NCBI GenBank assembly: GCA_018857735.1
Contig: JABMCL010002130.1
Coordinates: 687,501-751,500, forward strand
DNA from: Alviniconcha marisindica
Lineage: Eukaryota > Mollusca > Gastropoda > Provannidae
Length of the DNA stretch: 64,000 nucleotides
Direction: 5' to 3'
The position numbers and the translations under genes were made by a program. Below the pieces are notes generated by a model. The model was not told where the DNA came from and made no database searches. It worked only from the letters and a program-made list of their open reading frames with translations. Positions 11,096 through 25,228 of this stretch are shown in pieces; position 1 is the first letter of the stretch, and each line of letters opens with the position of its first letter.

Positions 11096-12543
11096 ATGTA
11101 TCAAGAGGACAAACCTCCCTGTGACTTGTCAGTTGGCTGCAAAACTGGAGGGGAAAAAATTCAATTATGTCTCTTGTACACCAGACACACAAAGCAATAC
11201 TTCAGTGTGCGATGTTCTTAATGCATGTAAGAACCATACAGGTTGGAATAGAATAGGAAACCCCCAAAATTTGCAGTTTATCAAACACACCTGTGACCTT
11301 GAAACAAGGTCAAGGTCATCAACCTTGGTGTGAATCAGCAGGCCTCAAGCTACAGGTAGATTGTAATCATGCAAAATTTTAAAGACCTTACTTCCACAAT
11401 GTCTCAAGACAAGTCAACACTAATGCAGTTGTCAAATTGGGAAGCATGTCAATAGCATTACTTCAATACATGTATGTAAGGCCAAAGACAGTGGTATACG
11501 CATGGCCTACTTCACGCAGTTTAACAACCATACATAGTCTCAACTAAGTCAGAAAAGAACATACAATGTTCACTTAAAACTGTGGCAGCTGTGACCATGA
11601 AACATGGCCAAATGGTACAATGGTATGCATAAACAGATAAAGCTCAACAAGTCTTACCATCACGCAAAGTTCGACACTTGTCACATTCATGGCGTATGAG
11701 AAAATCACAACACAAAGGGCCCAGCTGATCATTACACAGACTGGGCATTGTTCACATGAGTCAAAAAGCCTGCTGCTCGGAAACATGTGAGTGTCCATGG
11801 TTCCAGCTTGCATCCTCCCACGCAAACTGTTGTAAAGAAACACCAAATGATCTCTCTTTCAAGGCTGCCTTCAACTTCTAGACAATGTGGTTTTCAGAGG
11901 CGTGGTCTTTGGTGTGAGAGGTTCCATACTTGCAGAAAACGGAGCAAAAAGGGGTATTCCTGTGACGGAAAGACGAAGAACACATGCAGATTCCTAACTG
12001 TAGTCATAAAAGTAGACACAGCAGGAACCTCTGACATTAAGACCCAGCGACTGTCCAATTTTGGATTTTTAGGGACAATTCAAAACAATAGTTAACTATG
12101 TCCATCACCATCTGTACATCCAGATAATGTTTGCACAGAGGAATATTTTAAAATGTGTCAGTGATGTGTGTCACCTGTCAATTTACATAATCATTCACAT
12201 GATTACACATGTGGGTTCACTGGATTTTTCTACTTATGTACTTCTCCATTAACCTACAAATATTATACTCCCCTCCCCAGTAACACATACACACACGCAT
12301 GCATGCATGTTCACACACTCACACACACACACACACACACACGTATGAACCAACAAACAAAACAAAAGCAACAAGAATAACAACAGCAAAATCTGACAGC
12401 AAAAGTCAGAAGCAATGGAACTTTTATAACTTATGACATGTACTTATGCAACATAATTTTAAATTCAAAGTCAAGCATAGTTCTTTCTTGGAATGTCAGA
12501 AGGCTTTTAGCATCAATGGGGGAGGGGGGGGGGATCTTCTCCT

Positions 12544-12544
<1 letters not shown>

Positions 12545-12627
<83 letters not shown>
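12545..12627. repeat. (GT)n followed by (GA)n
   Basis: Short (TG)8 joined to about 34 GA repeats, preceded by a G-rich stretch. Confidence 0.95.
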
Positions 12628-12629
<2 letters not shown>

Positions 12630-14634
12630 GTTACATGCACACAAAGATCATATTCTTTGATTGACTTTTACCAATTCATAAAAAAGATGGTCACTTCCAG
12701 ATATATTTGCTGACTTTTTTCTTTTGCTGTATGAAATTATTCACAAATACATCAAAACAGTTTAAGTAGCAGGATAAATGACACAATTTTCAAACTACCT
12801 TTTTTTCTCAAATGGGAAAGATGCCATAATTCAGTTGTAAGTGCAACTGTGATTTGAAGAAGAATAAACTGGTAAGAATTTAGTTGATATATATATTGCT
12901 CCCATTCAGTACCAACCAGTTATATACATAGGTTTTGTTCATGATACACTCATTAACAAGTTACAACTGAAGATTAAAACTGACAATGACAAATTGTCTT
13001 TTGAAAGGAAGAATTATAGTGCATTTGAGATTCTAGTTCCACGCACATGTGCACTAACAGAATCTGAAATAGTTCAATATATATTTAAAAAATAAAACAA
13101 TTACAATTTCTGAAGGAAGTAGTCCAAATCATATTTACCACCACTACACCTGTAATAAATCATAAAGTCTGAGAGGCTATAACACAAAAACACCACAACG
13201 CTGGATTCTCAAGAGTACAATGGCAACCAAGACTGAGATAAGTACTGAAGAGTGAGATCTAGAAAACTGCATGTTCAGAATGGTTTATAACGCCCAGCAA
13301 ACACACATATACTGAACAAAACTTACAATGTGATCAATTGGTAGCATATATTACACATTTAACCCTGAAGAACATACAGATTCAAGCAAATCAAACAAGT
13401 TACGTGTCAAAAGCTGTCATCATAATCATAGTAAAGGATGCAACAACCGGTAACGTAGAGAGCATCATCCTGCTCTCCCAGTCCTAACCCGCTTCACTTT
13501 TCCAACACTGGCACAGCACAGCTACACTAACCGCCAGATTCCACTTCTTTTGAAGGCTGAGTACAAGAACTATACGCACAGAGAAAAATCCACTAAACCT
13601 CACCTCTAATGCCAGCATATTAACATGTTGCTGACATCTGAATGACAGACCGAAATTAACCAATCAAAACATGCACACGTGAAACACCACTCTATCAGTT
13701 TCACCTGGCAGTTAAGAATAATGTCCTCTCAGTGAAGTCTCTCCCACCAGAAAGGCCAGGTAGATGTACAGGAGTGACAGAAAAAATGGTTCTGGGGTAT
13801 GTTTCAAAGATTTAGGCACGGCCTCGCCACACCTTTGTGACCTTAGGTCAGTGGGTGGGGTACTCTCTCCCTCTCCCTCTCTCTCTTGATGATACATTAA
13901 GGACACAAGTCACCCATGCTTCAACAGCCACAACACTTGATTTAATATATATACTGTATAAAGTATTGTTTTAATCACACAACCAAGTAGACCACAAAGT
14001 AGGACCCTGTTACTCTAAACATCTATCAGTAAAAATATCCCGATAGTGAGTCCTCTGCAAAGATTTATTACACAGTTATAATTTCATGAACATCAACAAG
14101 AACAATATTTTCAAACTACAATGAGTATTAAGCAATAGGATTGAATTATGAATTATTAAGTGCAGTTCCTTTATAACTCTAACCATGTCATTATTTTCAA
14201 TGCTTTGTCTTTGGTGTCTCTGCTGGAGTGACGTGCCTTGTTGTGTAGTTTAATGTAGTTTTAGGTACCCTATAAAGTGACTGCTTGGAATGCATATGAG
14301 TGATGGGGGGAGGGGGGGGTGTCAGTGATGATATCAGTCAGTGATTATGTAAATATATGACCTTATGTCTGTGTGTATGTGAGTGAGCGTGTGTGTGTGC
14401 GTGCATGCGTGCGTGCATGCGTGCGTGTGTGTGCTGGTTGCTAGGATTATTGAATGTTTAAGAGGGTGTATTGTAAGGTATATTCAGCCTGTATTATTTA
14501 GGGAATTGCACCATACAAGAAATCTTTATTATTATTATATTTTATATTGTATCATTGTCAGTTTTATCAACTGTAAACAACATTTCCGTCACAATCTTCG
14601 CAGGCCTGCCATGTGATTTAAATTAGTACATTTG

Positions 14635-14700
14635 TTTTATTGCAAAGTGTTTCAGTCTGTGACACAGCTCTATATAAATCTGGATTTATGATTATTATTA
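14635..14700 (+). mobile_element. LINE-type 3' tail remnant
   Basis: CTCTATATAAATCTGGATTT followed by a short ATTATTATTA tract resembles the 3' ends of animal CR1/L2-like elements. No coding part accompanies it. Confidence 0.35.
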
Positions 14701-14726
14701 ATTGTATGAGTGAAGCACATTATGCT

Positions 14727-14985
14727 AAAGGATGGCTCAGTGGGCAGAGCATCAGACTGGCATGGGTCTGACAAGGGATTGTTCTCCCCCAGTCAGCTTG
14801 CAGTGCAGACTCTCTTACGGTGTCCGTACAGCCCCCGTGTTAAATCACACGCATCCTCATCTGTGCGCATGTTAAAAATCCCAAACACTGAAACTGCCAT
14901 TGTTTGGACACAGGAAAATGCTGGACACTGGTGGAAAGGGTAGCGCCGCTCTCATGGCTGCTTACAGCCTTACCCAGGTAAGGCC
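14727..14985 (+). mobile_element. tRNA-derived SINE-like element (family B)
   Basis: It starts with GATGGCTCAGTGGGCAGAGC, an A-box-like tRNA head, and continues with CTCTTACGGTGTCCGTACAG and CATGTTAAAAATCCCAAACA. A weak B-box makes the tRNA origin likely but old. Related text occurs at 23975-24060. Confidence 0.55.
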
Positions 14986-15194
14986 ACCTGAATCTTCCAT
15001 GAAGGACTATTGAAGTATAATCAACAAAACCATGTTCTGCTGCCCCGCCTGGGCACCAGGATCTGGACTGCAGATTGTTAGCTTCACTGCCAGTGCTGCT
15101 GTTTGCAAATTCTGCTACCATGGAATTATGTCTGTTTCAAACCAGGATTTACCATGTATAATGTTACACCATTACTCATCACAGTAAACAAATC

Positions 15195-15375
15195 AAAATA
15201 ATAATAACTTACATTTGCAAAGCACCCTTTCTCATAGGGGCTCATACAGCTTTACAGTTATTACGAACACTTATAATGACAAAATACACAAGTGCTGCAG
15301 ACGCATTGAGTAAAGCAGATATTACCTGCTCATCACTCACTCACTCACTCACACACACACACACATGCAAACATG

Positions 15376-15413
<38 letters not shown>

Positions 15414-15427
15414 TGCACGCACGCACG

Positions 15428-15458
<31 letters not shown>

Positions 15459-15540
15459 CAATCAGTATCAGGTTGGAAAGAGGTGAGTTTTAAGTGCTGA
15501 TTTAAAGGAAGAGACTGACTGAGAGAATCTGAATAAACCA
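15195..15540. mobile_element. Dispersed repeat split by CA microsatellite
   Basis: The left part has AATAATAATAACTTACATTT and a repeated CATA..GGGGCTCATACAGC; the right part has GAGGTGAGTTTTAAGTGCTG. They look like two halves of one interspersed element, with (CA)n and GCAC repeats at 15345-15462 between them. Confidence 0.45.
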
Positions 15541-16247
15541 AATCATCATTTTATAACAGGTACAATGGATAATGGCTGGGGGGGTGTATCCAGCAAAACA
15601 ACAAAGCAACATGCCATAGCAACAGCAGGACACCTGTGCAAAAAACAAGCAAACAAAAACAACAAAAGAAGCCCATGAAGTGGTTGACATTTTCAAGTCC
15701 TTTTTAAACAAGGAATCCTACAAATAAAATCCTATAGCATTTCAAATGTCAATGATGTTCACAGAAACTACCTTAACTGTAACATCAATTTCTTACAAAT
15801 GTTTCACTTTCTCCACTGCATGCATTCATAGGCACATCCCGGCTGAAATTAAGCCTAAGGTAGTTCTAAGGACTAAGGACTAGGTCTGATCTTGAATAAT
15901 AGTAAGCATAAAAAAAAGATTTTTCTGTTGTCTACAGCTACTGCATTACTATAAATCTGGTCGCTTAATGTGTCTGACATGGAGGGTGTATAATGTACGT
16001 CACTAGGGGGCGTCCTTTTTTTGAGGACATGACCTTGGTGGAGTTAACCTACCGTGTATTTACTTGCATGCCAGGTCTTGTTTCCCTTCTTGTATACAGT
16101 GAGATATGCCTCTTGAGCATTACTAAGTCGCCCCCCCCCCCTCCCCCACACTCCCCAAACCCACGCAGATAAGTTGTTGCTAAAATCAATCCTGCAGATT
16201 CAACTGCCGACAGAGCTGTCTGATGCAAAATACTTCAGGTGGGGAGG

Positions 16248-16516
<269 letters not shown>

Positions 16517-17481
16517 CGTGGGGTTACAAGAAAACAAAGTCTGTTAAATTCTTGCAAGAGATGACAGCCGTTTATGTTTACACAGCTAAAGATGACCACG
16601 TACATTTATGTTACCAGCAATAGGTGAACAAACCAACAAAATTATAAAAATCATGACACAGTTTAAGTTATTTGGTGGTGGTAACATAGGGCACTGGTCA
16701 CATTTCACATTTGAATGGAGGTGCACCATTTAAGGCCTTTGAAAAAAGAAAAGAAGAAGAAGAAAAAGAGGCTTAAAATAAACTAGCTGGTGAAATGTTA
16801 TAGACCAATATACTTTTTAGAGAGGTAACTATATATAATTTGACTTTTATTGTATTGTGAATATTAATACAATATTTTGCAATTTTATGCAGTCAAAAGG
16901 CAAATTTGTATGTCTACACACATATATACAATAAAGGCTGTCTATTCTGTATTCTGTGACAAATTATCAGAGAAAGATTGAGATCACCTAGTTCACTCTT
17001 TATCCACAGTAAAAAAGTATTTAATTCAAAGCAGAATAACCAAATGTTTTATCATTTTGTGTAGAACATTAACAACATTCTTCTTTCAAATAAGTCCACA
17101 ATTACAAGTCCTTTGGAGAAAGTCTGAGTTGAGCTGTCATATGTCAACAGATCCTTTTTTTCTTTTTTTCCTTCTTTATATTGTTGTTGTGAAAGCTGGA
17201 AAAACACTCTCCATTAATGTACAGCAGCTATTTATATGAAAATCCTATTTTATGGTGGTACAGACAATAAACCTGACAGTCAATGTCATGATATGACATA
17301 AATAATCTTGGAATAGACCCTGAATAGACTGAATATGAAGCAGCTCCGAATGCTCCCCGATTGCACTGTAAGAGAAACAACTCTTCATACAGAATTGATG
17401 GCAGTTTGCCATGTTGTTGTTTCCCTTGGATCTACGGACCGCAACCTATACAATGTTGGAGTTCTGCCAGTATTACTAAAC

Positions 17482-17608
17482 CGGCAAAGTGCCAGTGAGT
17501 TGTAATGGTACTGTTTACTACAGACAATCTATTAATATTTTACACTGGCAAAGTGCCAGTGAGTTGTAATGGTACTGTTTACAACAGACAATCTATTAAC
17601 ACTTTCCA
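17482..17608. repeat. 64-bp direct duplication
   Basis: GGCAAAGTGCCAGTGAGTTG starts at 17483 and 17547 with near-identical following sequence through ACAGACAATCTATTAA. Confidence 0.85.
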
Positions 17609-17700
17609 CAATCACAGTCTACCGATCATTTAAACTGATTTACAGACTGCTTCATCAACTTTCAAAGTAAACAATTCTGAAGTATTATTATGGAGGCTTA

Positions 17701-18006
17701 CTAGCGTCAAATGACATAATTAGTAATTATGTACAACATAATTACAATGATGTGCCCATACCTACTCATTATCTGCATTTGACTCATTAAGTTAATGGCT
17801 TACTTGCATCCAAAATCACATAATTAATGAGTGAAAGATAATAATGATATGCAGATAATTAGTAATTGTAATTAGTTGTAAGGCTACATCAACTGGCATA
17901 CTTGCATCAAAAGTACATAATTACAATTATGTATGAAAGAAAATTAGTAATTGCAATTACTTGTGATTGTGTGAATATAATTACTAATTATGTCTTCTGA
18001 TGCTAG
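17701..18006. mobile_element. MITE-like element with 32-bp terminal inverted repeats and TA duplication
   Basis: The left end CTAGCGTCAAATGACATAAT and the inverted right end CTAGCATCAGAAGACATAAT match at about 28 of 32 positions, and the match continues through TAGTAATTAT. Both ends are flanked by TA (17699-17700 and 18007-18008). Related ACTTGCATCAAAA..ACATAATTA blocks recur inside near 17800 and 17900. It has no ORF. Structure suggests a non-autonomous Tc1/mariner-type element; the superfamily is inferred. Confidence 0.65.
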
Positions 18007-18123
18007 TAAACTGACATAGTTTATGAAGAACTGTTTCCGGCCTATTGAGATAACCATCTTTTGGGGAAATGATGTCAAAGATGGGGGATAACTCTCAAAT
18101 CTCCATGACGTCAGAGGCCTCAG

Positions 18124-18272
18124 GCCGTGCTGTTCCTGGCCACCCGGCAGGCACTGTGCTGTTCCTGGCCACCCGGCAGGCACTGTGCTGTTCCTGGCCA
18201 CCCGGCAGGCACTGTGCTGTTCCTGGCCACCCGGCAGGCACTGTGCTGTTCCTGGCCACCCGGCAGGCACTA
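18124..18272. repeat. 29-bp minisatellite, 5 copies
   Basis: Unit CTGTTCCTGGCCACCCGGCA plus GGCACTGTG, nearly perfect. It lies just beyond the RELCH stop codon, so it would be in the 3' UTR. Confidence 0.93.
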
Positions 18273-18339
18273 TGCTGTATGTAGCAAGTGGTGAGGTTGA
18301 GGCCTGGCTAGCACACTGCAGGGCACGCTTTCACGGGAA

Positions 18340-20918
<2,579 letters not shown>

Positions 20919-20954
20919 CTGCAACACGCACAGCAACAGCAAGGCTCTCAGTCA

Positions 20955-21455
20955 CCGCATCCACACACAGAAAACAGCAACCCTCTCAGTCACCGCATCC
21001 ACACACAGAAAACAGCAACCCTCTCAGTCACCGCATCCACACTCAGAAAACAGCAACCCTCTCAGTCAACCCTCTCAGTCACTGCCTCCATACACAGAAA
21101 ACAGCAACCCTCTCAGTCAATGCCTCCACACACAGAAAACAGCAAGGCTCTCTGTCACTGCCTCCACACACAGAAAACAGCTATTATCTGTCACTGCCTC
21201 CACACACAGAAAACAGCTATTATCTGTCACTGCCTCCACACACACAAAAACAGTTATTCTCTGTTACTGCCTCCACACACAAAAAACAGCTATTCTCCGT
21301 TACTGCCTCCACACACAAAAAACAGCTATTCTCTGTTACTGCCTCCACACACACAAAACAGCTGTTCTCTGTCACTGCCTCCACACACAAAAAACAGCTA
21401 TTCTCTGTTACTGCCTCCACACACAAAAAACAGCTATTCACTCAGTGACTGCCTC
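20955..21455. repeat. About 35-bp minisatellite CACTGCCTCCACACACAGAA
   Basis: About 14 units (CTCTCAGTCACYGCMTCCAC, ACACAGAAAACAGC) with internal length changes. It starts 40 bp upstream (sense) of the RELCH exon acceptor. Confidence 0.93.
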
Positions 21456-21480
21456 CACAGAGCGAAGAACGGACATTTTT

Positions 21481-21890
21481 AAAGGAACGGGGGGGGGGGG
21501 GAAGGGGGGGGGGAGAGGGGGAGGGGGAGATGGAGGGGAGAGTTAAGGGGGGGGGAGGGATGAGGGAGAGGAGGTAGTTGGATTGTAATGTCATGTCAAT
21601 CGTACAGGGTCCAACTGAGAGAGGGAAAGAAGGGCCTGACTGGGAGAGAGAGAGAGAGAGGAGTTTGAGGGGAGGGAGCGGAGGAGGGGGGCGGGGGGAG
21701 GGGCGTGAGCGCCCCTGAGAGGAGAGAGAGGGAGAGAGAGAGGGAGAGAGGGAGAGAGAGAGAGGGAGAGAGAGAGGGAGAGGGAGACAAAGAGAGGGAG
21801 AGGGAGAGAGAGGGGGAGAGAGAGAGGGAGAGAGAGAGGAAGAGAGAGAGAGGGAGAGAGAGAGAGAGAGAGAGAGGGAGAGGGCAAATG
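21481..21890. repeat. Purine-rich G-run and GA tract
   Basis: About 400 bp with strong purine bias on the plus strand: G12 and G9 runs, then GAGA/GGGAGA repeats. Long opposite-strand Ser/Leu/Pro frames are artefacts. Confidence 0.9.
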
Positions 21891-22214
21891 AACTCCACAA
21901 CACACCACGGAAGGTCAGGGGCAACGTGGATATGGAGGCGGGCGGCGGGCGGCCGGGGCGGTGTCAGAACGAGGCCCATCAATCAGACCGGTGAAAAGAC
22001 AGAGGCCCTTCGGCCCGCGAGTCCCAGTGGACACCCTCGGCACGCACACCCCACACCCAGCCACCGGAACAGCCAAAGACAGGCCCGCCACCGATTTGCA
22101 GCTACACATACTGTTCTAGGGGGAGACGATTCCGACAATAACCAGAACGCCCAACGGAAGTTCATGACCGTGACCCGAGAAAGGCGAGGTCGTCTGGAGT
22201 CTGCAGACTGCTGA
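21891..22214. other. Unique GC-rich stretch, no gene recognised
   Basis: About 320 bp without repeats. Both-strand open frames show no recognisable motif. Confidence 0.4.
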
Positions 22215-22455
22215 TCACTCCACTGGCCTCCCACATAGGCACTAGCCTCCCACATAGGCACTAGCCTCCAGCGTCCCACATAGGCACTAGCCTCCCACAT
22301 AGGCACTAGCCTCCAGCGTCCCACATAGGCACTAGCCTCCCACATAGGCACTAGCCTCCAGCGTCCCACATAGGCACTAGCCTCCCACATAGGCACTAGC
22401 CTCCAGCGTCCCACATAGGCACTAGCCTCCCACATAGGCACTGGCCTCCCACGTC
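22215..22455. repeat. 45-bp minisatellite, about 5 copies
   Basis: Unit CTCCCACATAGGCACTAGCC plus CTCCAGCGTCCCACATAGGC, a dimer of CCCACATAGGCACTAG with and without CTCCAGCG. Confidence 0.93.
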
Positions 22456-22814
22456 CACAAAACCTGGGGTCTTCGATGGCTCGATCTGGAATCCCAGCTG
22501 AGGGAATCTTAATTTTTGCATCCGCCTGGAAATACCCTTCTCAGCTGTAAATAAGAGAACTGTAAACATTCAGTAGTGCTGTTATTGACGCTTTGACTCC
22601 GTGGTATCTGCTCCTGACTGTGTCTGCAACTGTCAGTCCCTTTTGTACTTGCGGCGTTTTGGTGACGTCACTGCGTTTCGACCTGGTACGGAGTAACCGT
22701 GTCTGTGTGACTGAGGTTACCAGTGTGCAGCTGACGTGACGTAAAAATCCATAAACTAACCAAACATCGAGGAGGGTGCCAGGGTGAGTGCAGGGGTGTT
22801 GGGGGGGGGGGGGG

Positions 22815-22846
<32 letters not shown>

Positions 22847-23639
22847 GACAGAGAGACAGAGACAGAGACAGAGGGACAGAGAGAGAGGGACAGAGAGAGG
22901 CCGGCTCTTCCCCAATCGTTCTTTGCGCACGGTACAAAAAGAGGGCAATATTTCTGGGCACTGGTACCCCATCCCCGAAAAAAATGAAAAACAAGCCCGC
23001 TCGTGTGTTTTGCTTTGTTGTAAATTTAAATAATTATACACTTTATTTTACTGTTGATTTGGTGTATCAAAGTGACGAATTCTCCCTCATGCCCCCCCCC
23101 CCCTTCCCTCCCCCTTTCGCCCCCATTTCCACTCGAGATTCATTCTGACACGCCCGAAAGATTTTTGTTGTTATTTGAATGGGATAACAAAACAAAAGAA
23201 CAAACAAACTCGAACCCCCCCAAAAACAAACGAAAAGGTAAAAAGAAAACCATGCGTCCTCTTTTTAGAAAGGCACTGCGGTGACCCAGCACAGCGAGCA
23301 GCACGTTTCGTGCCATCATCGGCAGCAAGCAATTCCCCGTGGAGGAAACTTCAGAGCTCGCTGCGTTCGGCCGGCACACAAACCAAGGAGCTGAAGCGAC
23401 GGTTGTGACGCGGTAAGCCCAACGCCTCCCAACAGACAAGGGTGGTAACCGCCCACTCCGGTCGTCACGACGAGGTTCTCTCCATTACAATTAGCATGCT
23501 GTAGCCCCTTTCAATCCAGCAGCTGCTGTGTTTGGAGAACTCAAGTCAGCTTTCCCTCACCCACTGAGTGTGTAATATGCATACGCAGTTTTTGCCTTGA
23601 AGTCAGCCAATGTATATATATTTATATATATATTTAATG

Positions 23640-23670
<31 letters not shown>

Positions 23671-23699
23671 TGTGTGTGTGTGTGTGTGTTCTGTTTACA

Positions 23700-23759
<60 letters not shown>

Positions 23760-24253
23760 AACGGGTCGGTGAGGTAGAATTACTCTGCTGGCTGAGTGTC
23801 GGGTCCGGCACGCTGCTTACACCTGTTACATTCTCGACGCGGCTGTTCTTTTTTTTTCTTTTTTTCCCCCTCCCAGCATCAGCCTTCGGCGACACCGACT
23901 CACGTGTTCGCACACAGCCGTTCTCCCCCCCTCCCCCCCCCCCCCCCCCCCCCCCGCCCAGGTATGCAACCGCATTCACCAACATCTGCGCGCATTGACG
24001 TTAAAAGTTAAAATTCCCAAAACACTGGCAGCCATAGCTCTGTGTGGACACAGGGACCGTCAGCACACACTGGGTCACGCCCTGAAGACGGAACGTGGCT
24101 GCCCAAGCAGCAGGGCGTTAGAAAGGCCCACACAGGGCCGACTCAACCCGGCCCCAGAATAACGGGTGGTGTGGCTACACATCTGGGGGAAGGCAGGAGG
24201 AGAAGAGAAACACAACTCCATAAATAAACTCAGAGGTAATAGTAACGCATTTC
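22456..24253. other. Interval with no recognised gene; GT, CAGA and homopolymer tracts
   Basis: It contains (CAGA)n/(GAGA)n at 22795-22900, C-runs near 23093 and 23926-23956, and (GT)n at 23640-23756. Unique segments lie at 22456-22790, 22905-23580 and 23960-24240. A SINE-B-like piece is near 23975-24060. Confidence 0.5.
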
Positions 24254-25228
24254 AATCACTTTCTGCACGGCAGCTACTGCAATAACTGTCTGCACGGCAG
24301 CTACTGCAATAACTGTCTGCACGGCAGCTACTGCAATAACTTTCTGCACGGCAGCTACTGCAATAACTTTCTGCACGGCAGCTACTGCAATAACTGTCTG
24401 CACGGCAGCTCCTGCAATAACTGTCTGCACGGCAGCTACTGCAATAACTGTCTGCACGGCAGCTACTGCAATAACTGTCTGCACGGCAGCTACTGCAATA
24501 ACTTTCTGCACGGCAGCTCCTGCAATAACTGTCTGCACGGCAGCTACTGCAATAACTGTCTGCACGGCAGCTACTGCAATAACTGTCTGCACGGCAGCTA
24601 CTGCAATAACTTTCTGCACGGCAGCTACTGCAATAACTTTCTGCACGGCAGCTCCTGCAATAACTGTCTGCACGGCAGCTACTGCAATAACTGTCTGCAC
24701 GGCAGCTACTGCAATAACTGTCTGCACGGCAGCTACTGCAATAACTTTCTGCACGGCAGCTACTGCAATAACTTTCTGCACGGCAGCTCCTGCAATAACT
24801 TTCTGCACGGCAGCTACTGCAATAACTTTCTGCACGGCAGCTACTGCAATAACTTTCTGCACGGCAGCTCCTGCAATAACTTTCTGCACGGCAGCTACTG
24901 CAATAACTTTCTGCACGGCAGCTACTGCAATAACTTTCTGCACGGCAGCTCCTGCAATAACTTTCTGCACGGCAGCTACTGCAATAACTTTCTGCACGGC
25001 AGCTACTGCAATAACTTTCTGCACGGCAGCTCCTGCAATAACTTTCTGCACGGCAGCTACTGCAATAACTTTCTGCACGGCAGCTACTGCAATAACTTTC
25101 TGCACGGCAGCTACTGCAATAACTTTCTGCACGGCACACTGCAATAACTTTCTGCACGGCAGCTACTGCAATAACTTTCTGCACGGCAGCTACTGCAATA
25201 CAAACTTTCCTGCACGGCGTACTGCACA
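24254..25228. repeat. 27-bp satellite with higher-order structure
   Basis: About 36 units of GGCAGCTACTGCAATAACTT plus TCTGCAC. Two variable sites (CTA/CTC and ACT[G/T]TCT) form higher-order repeats: 81-bp trimers from about 24780 to 25070, and 135-bp pentamers from about 24400 to 24780. The period is divisible by three, so long frames stay open by chance. Confidence 0.96.
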
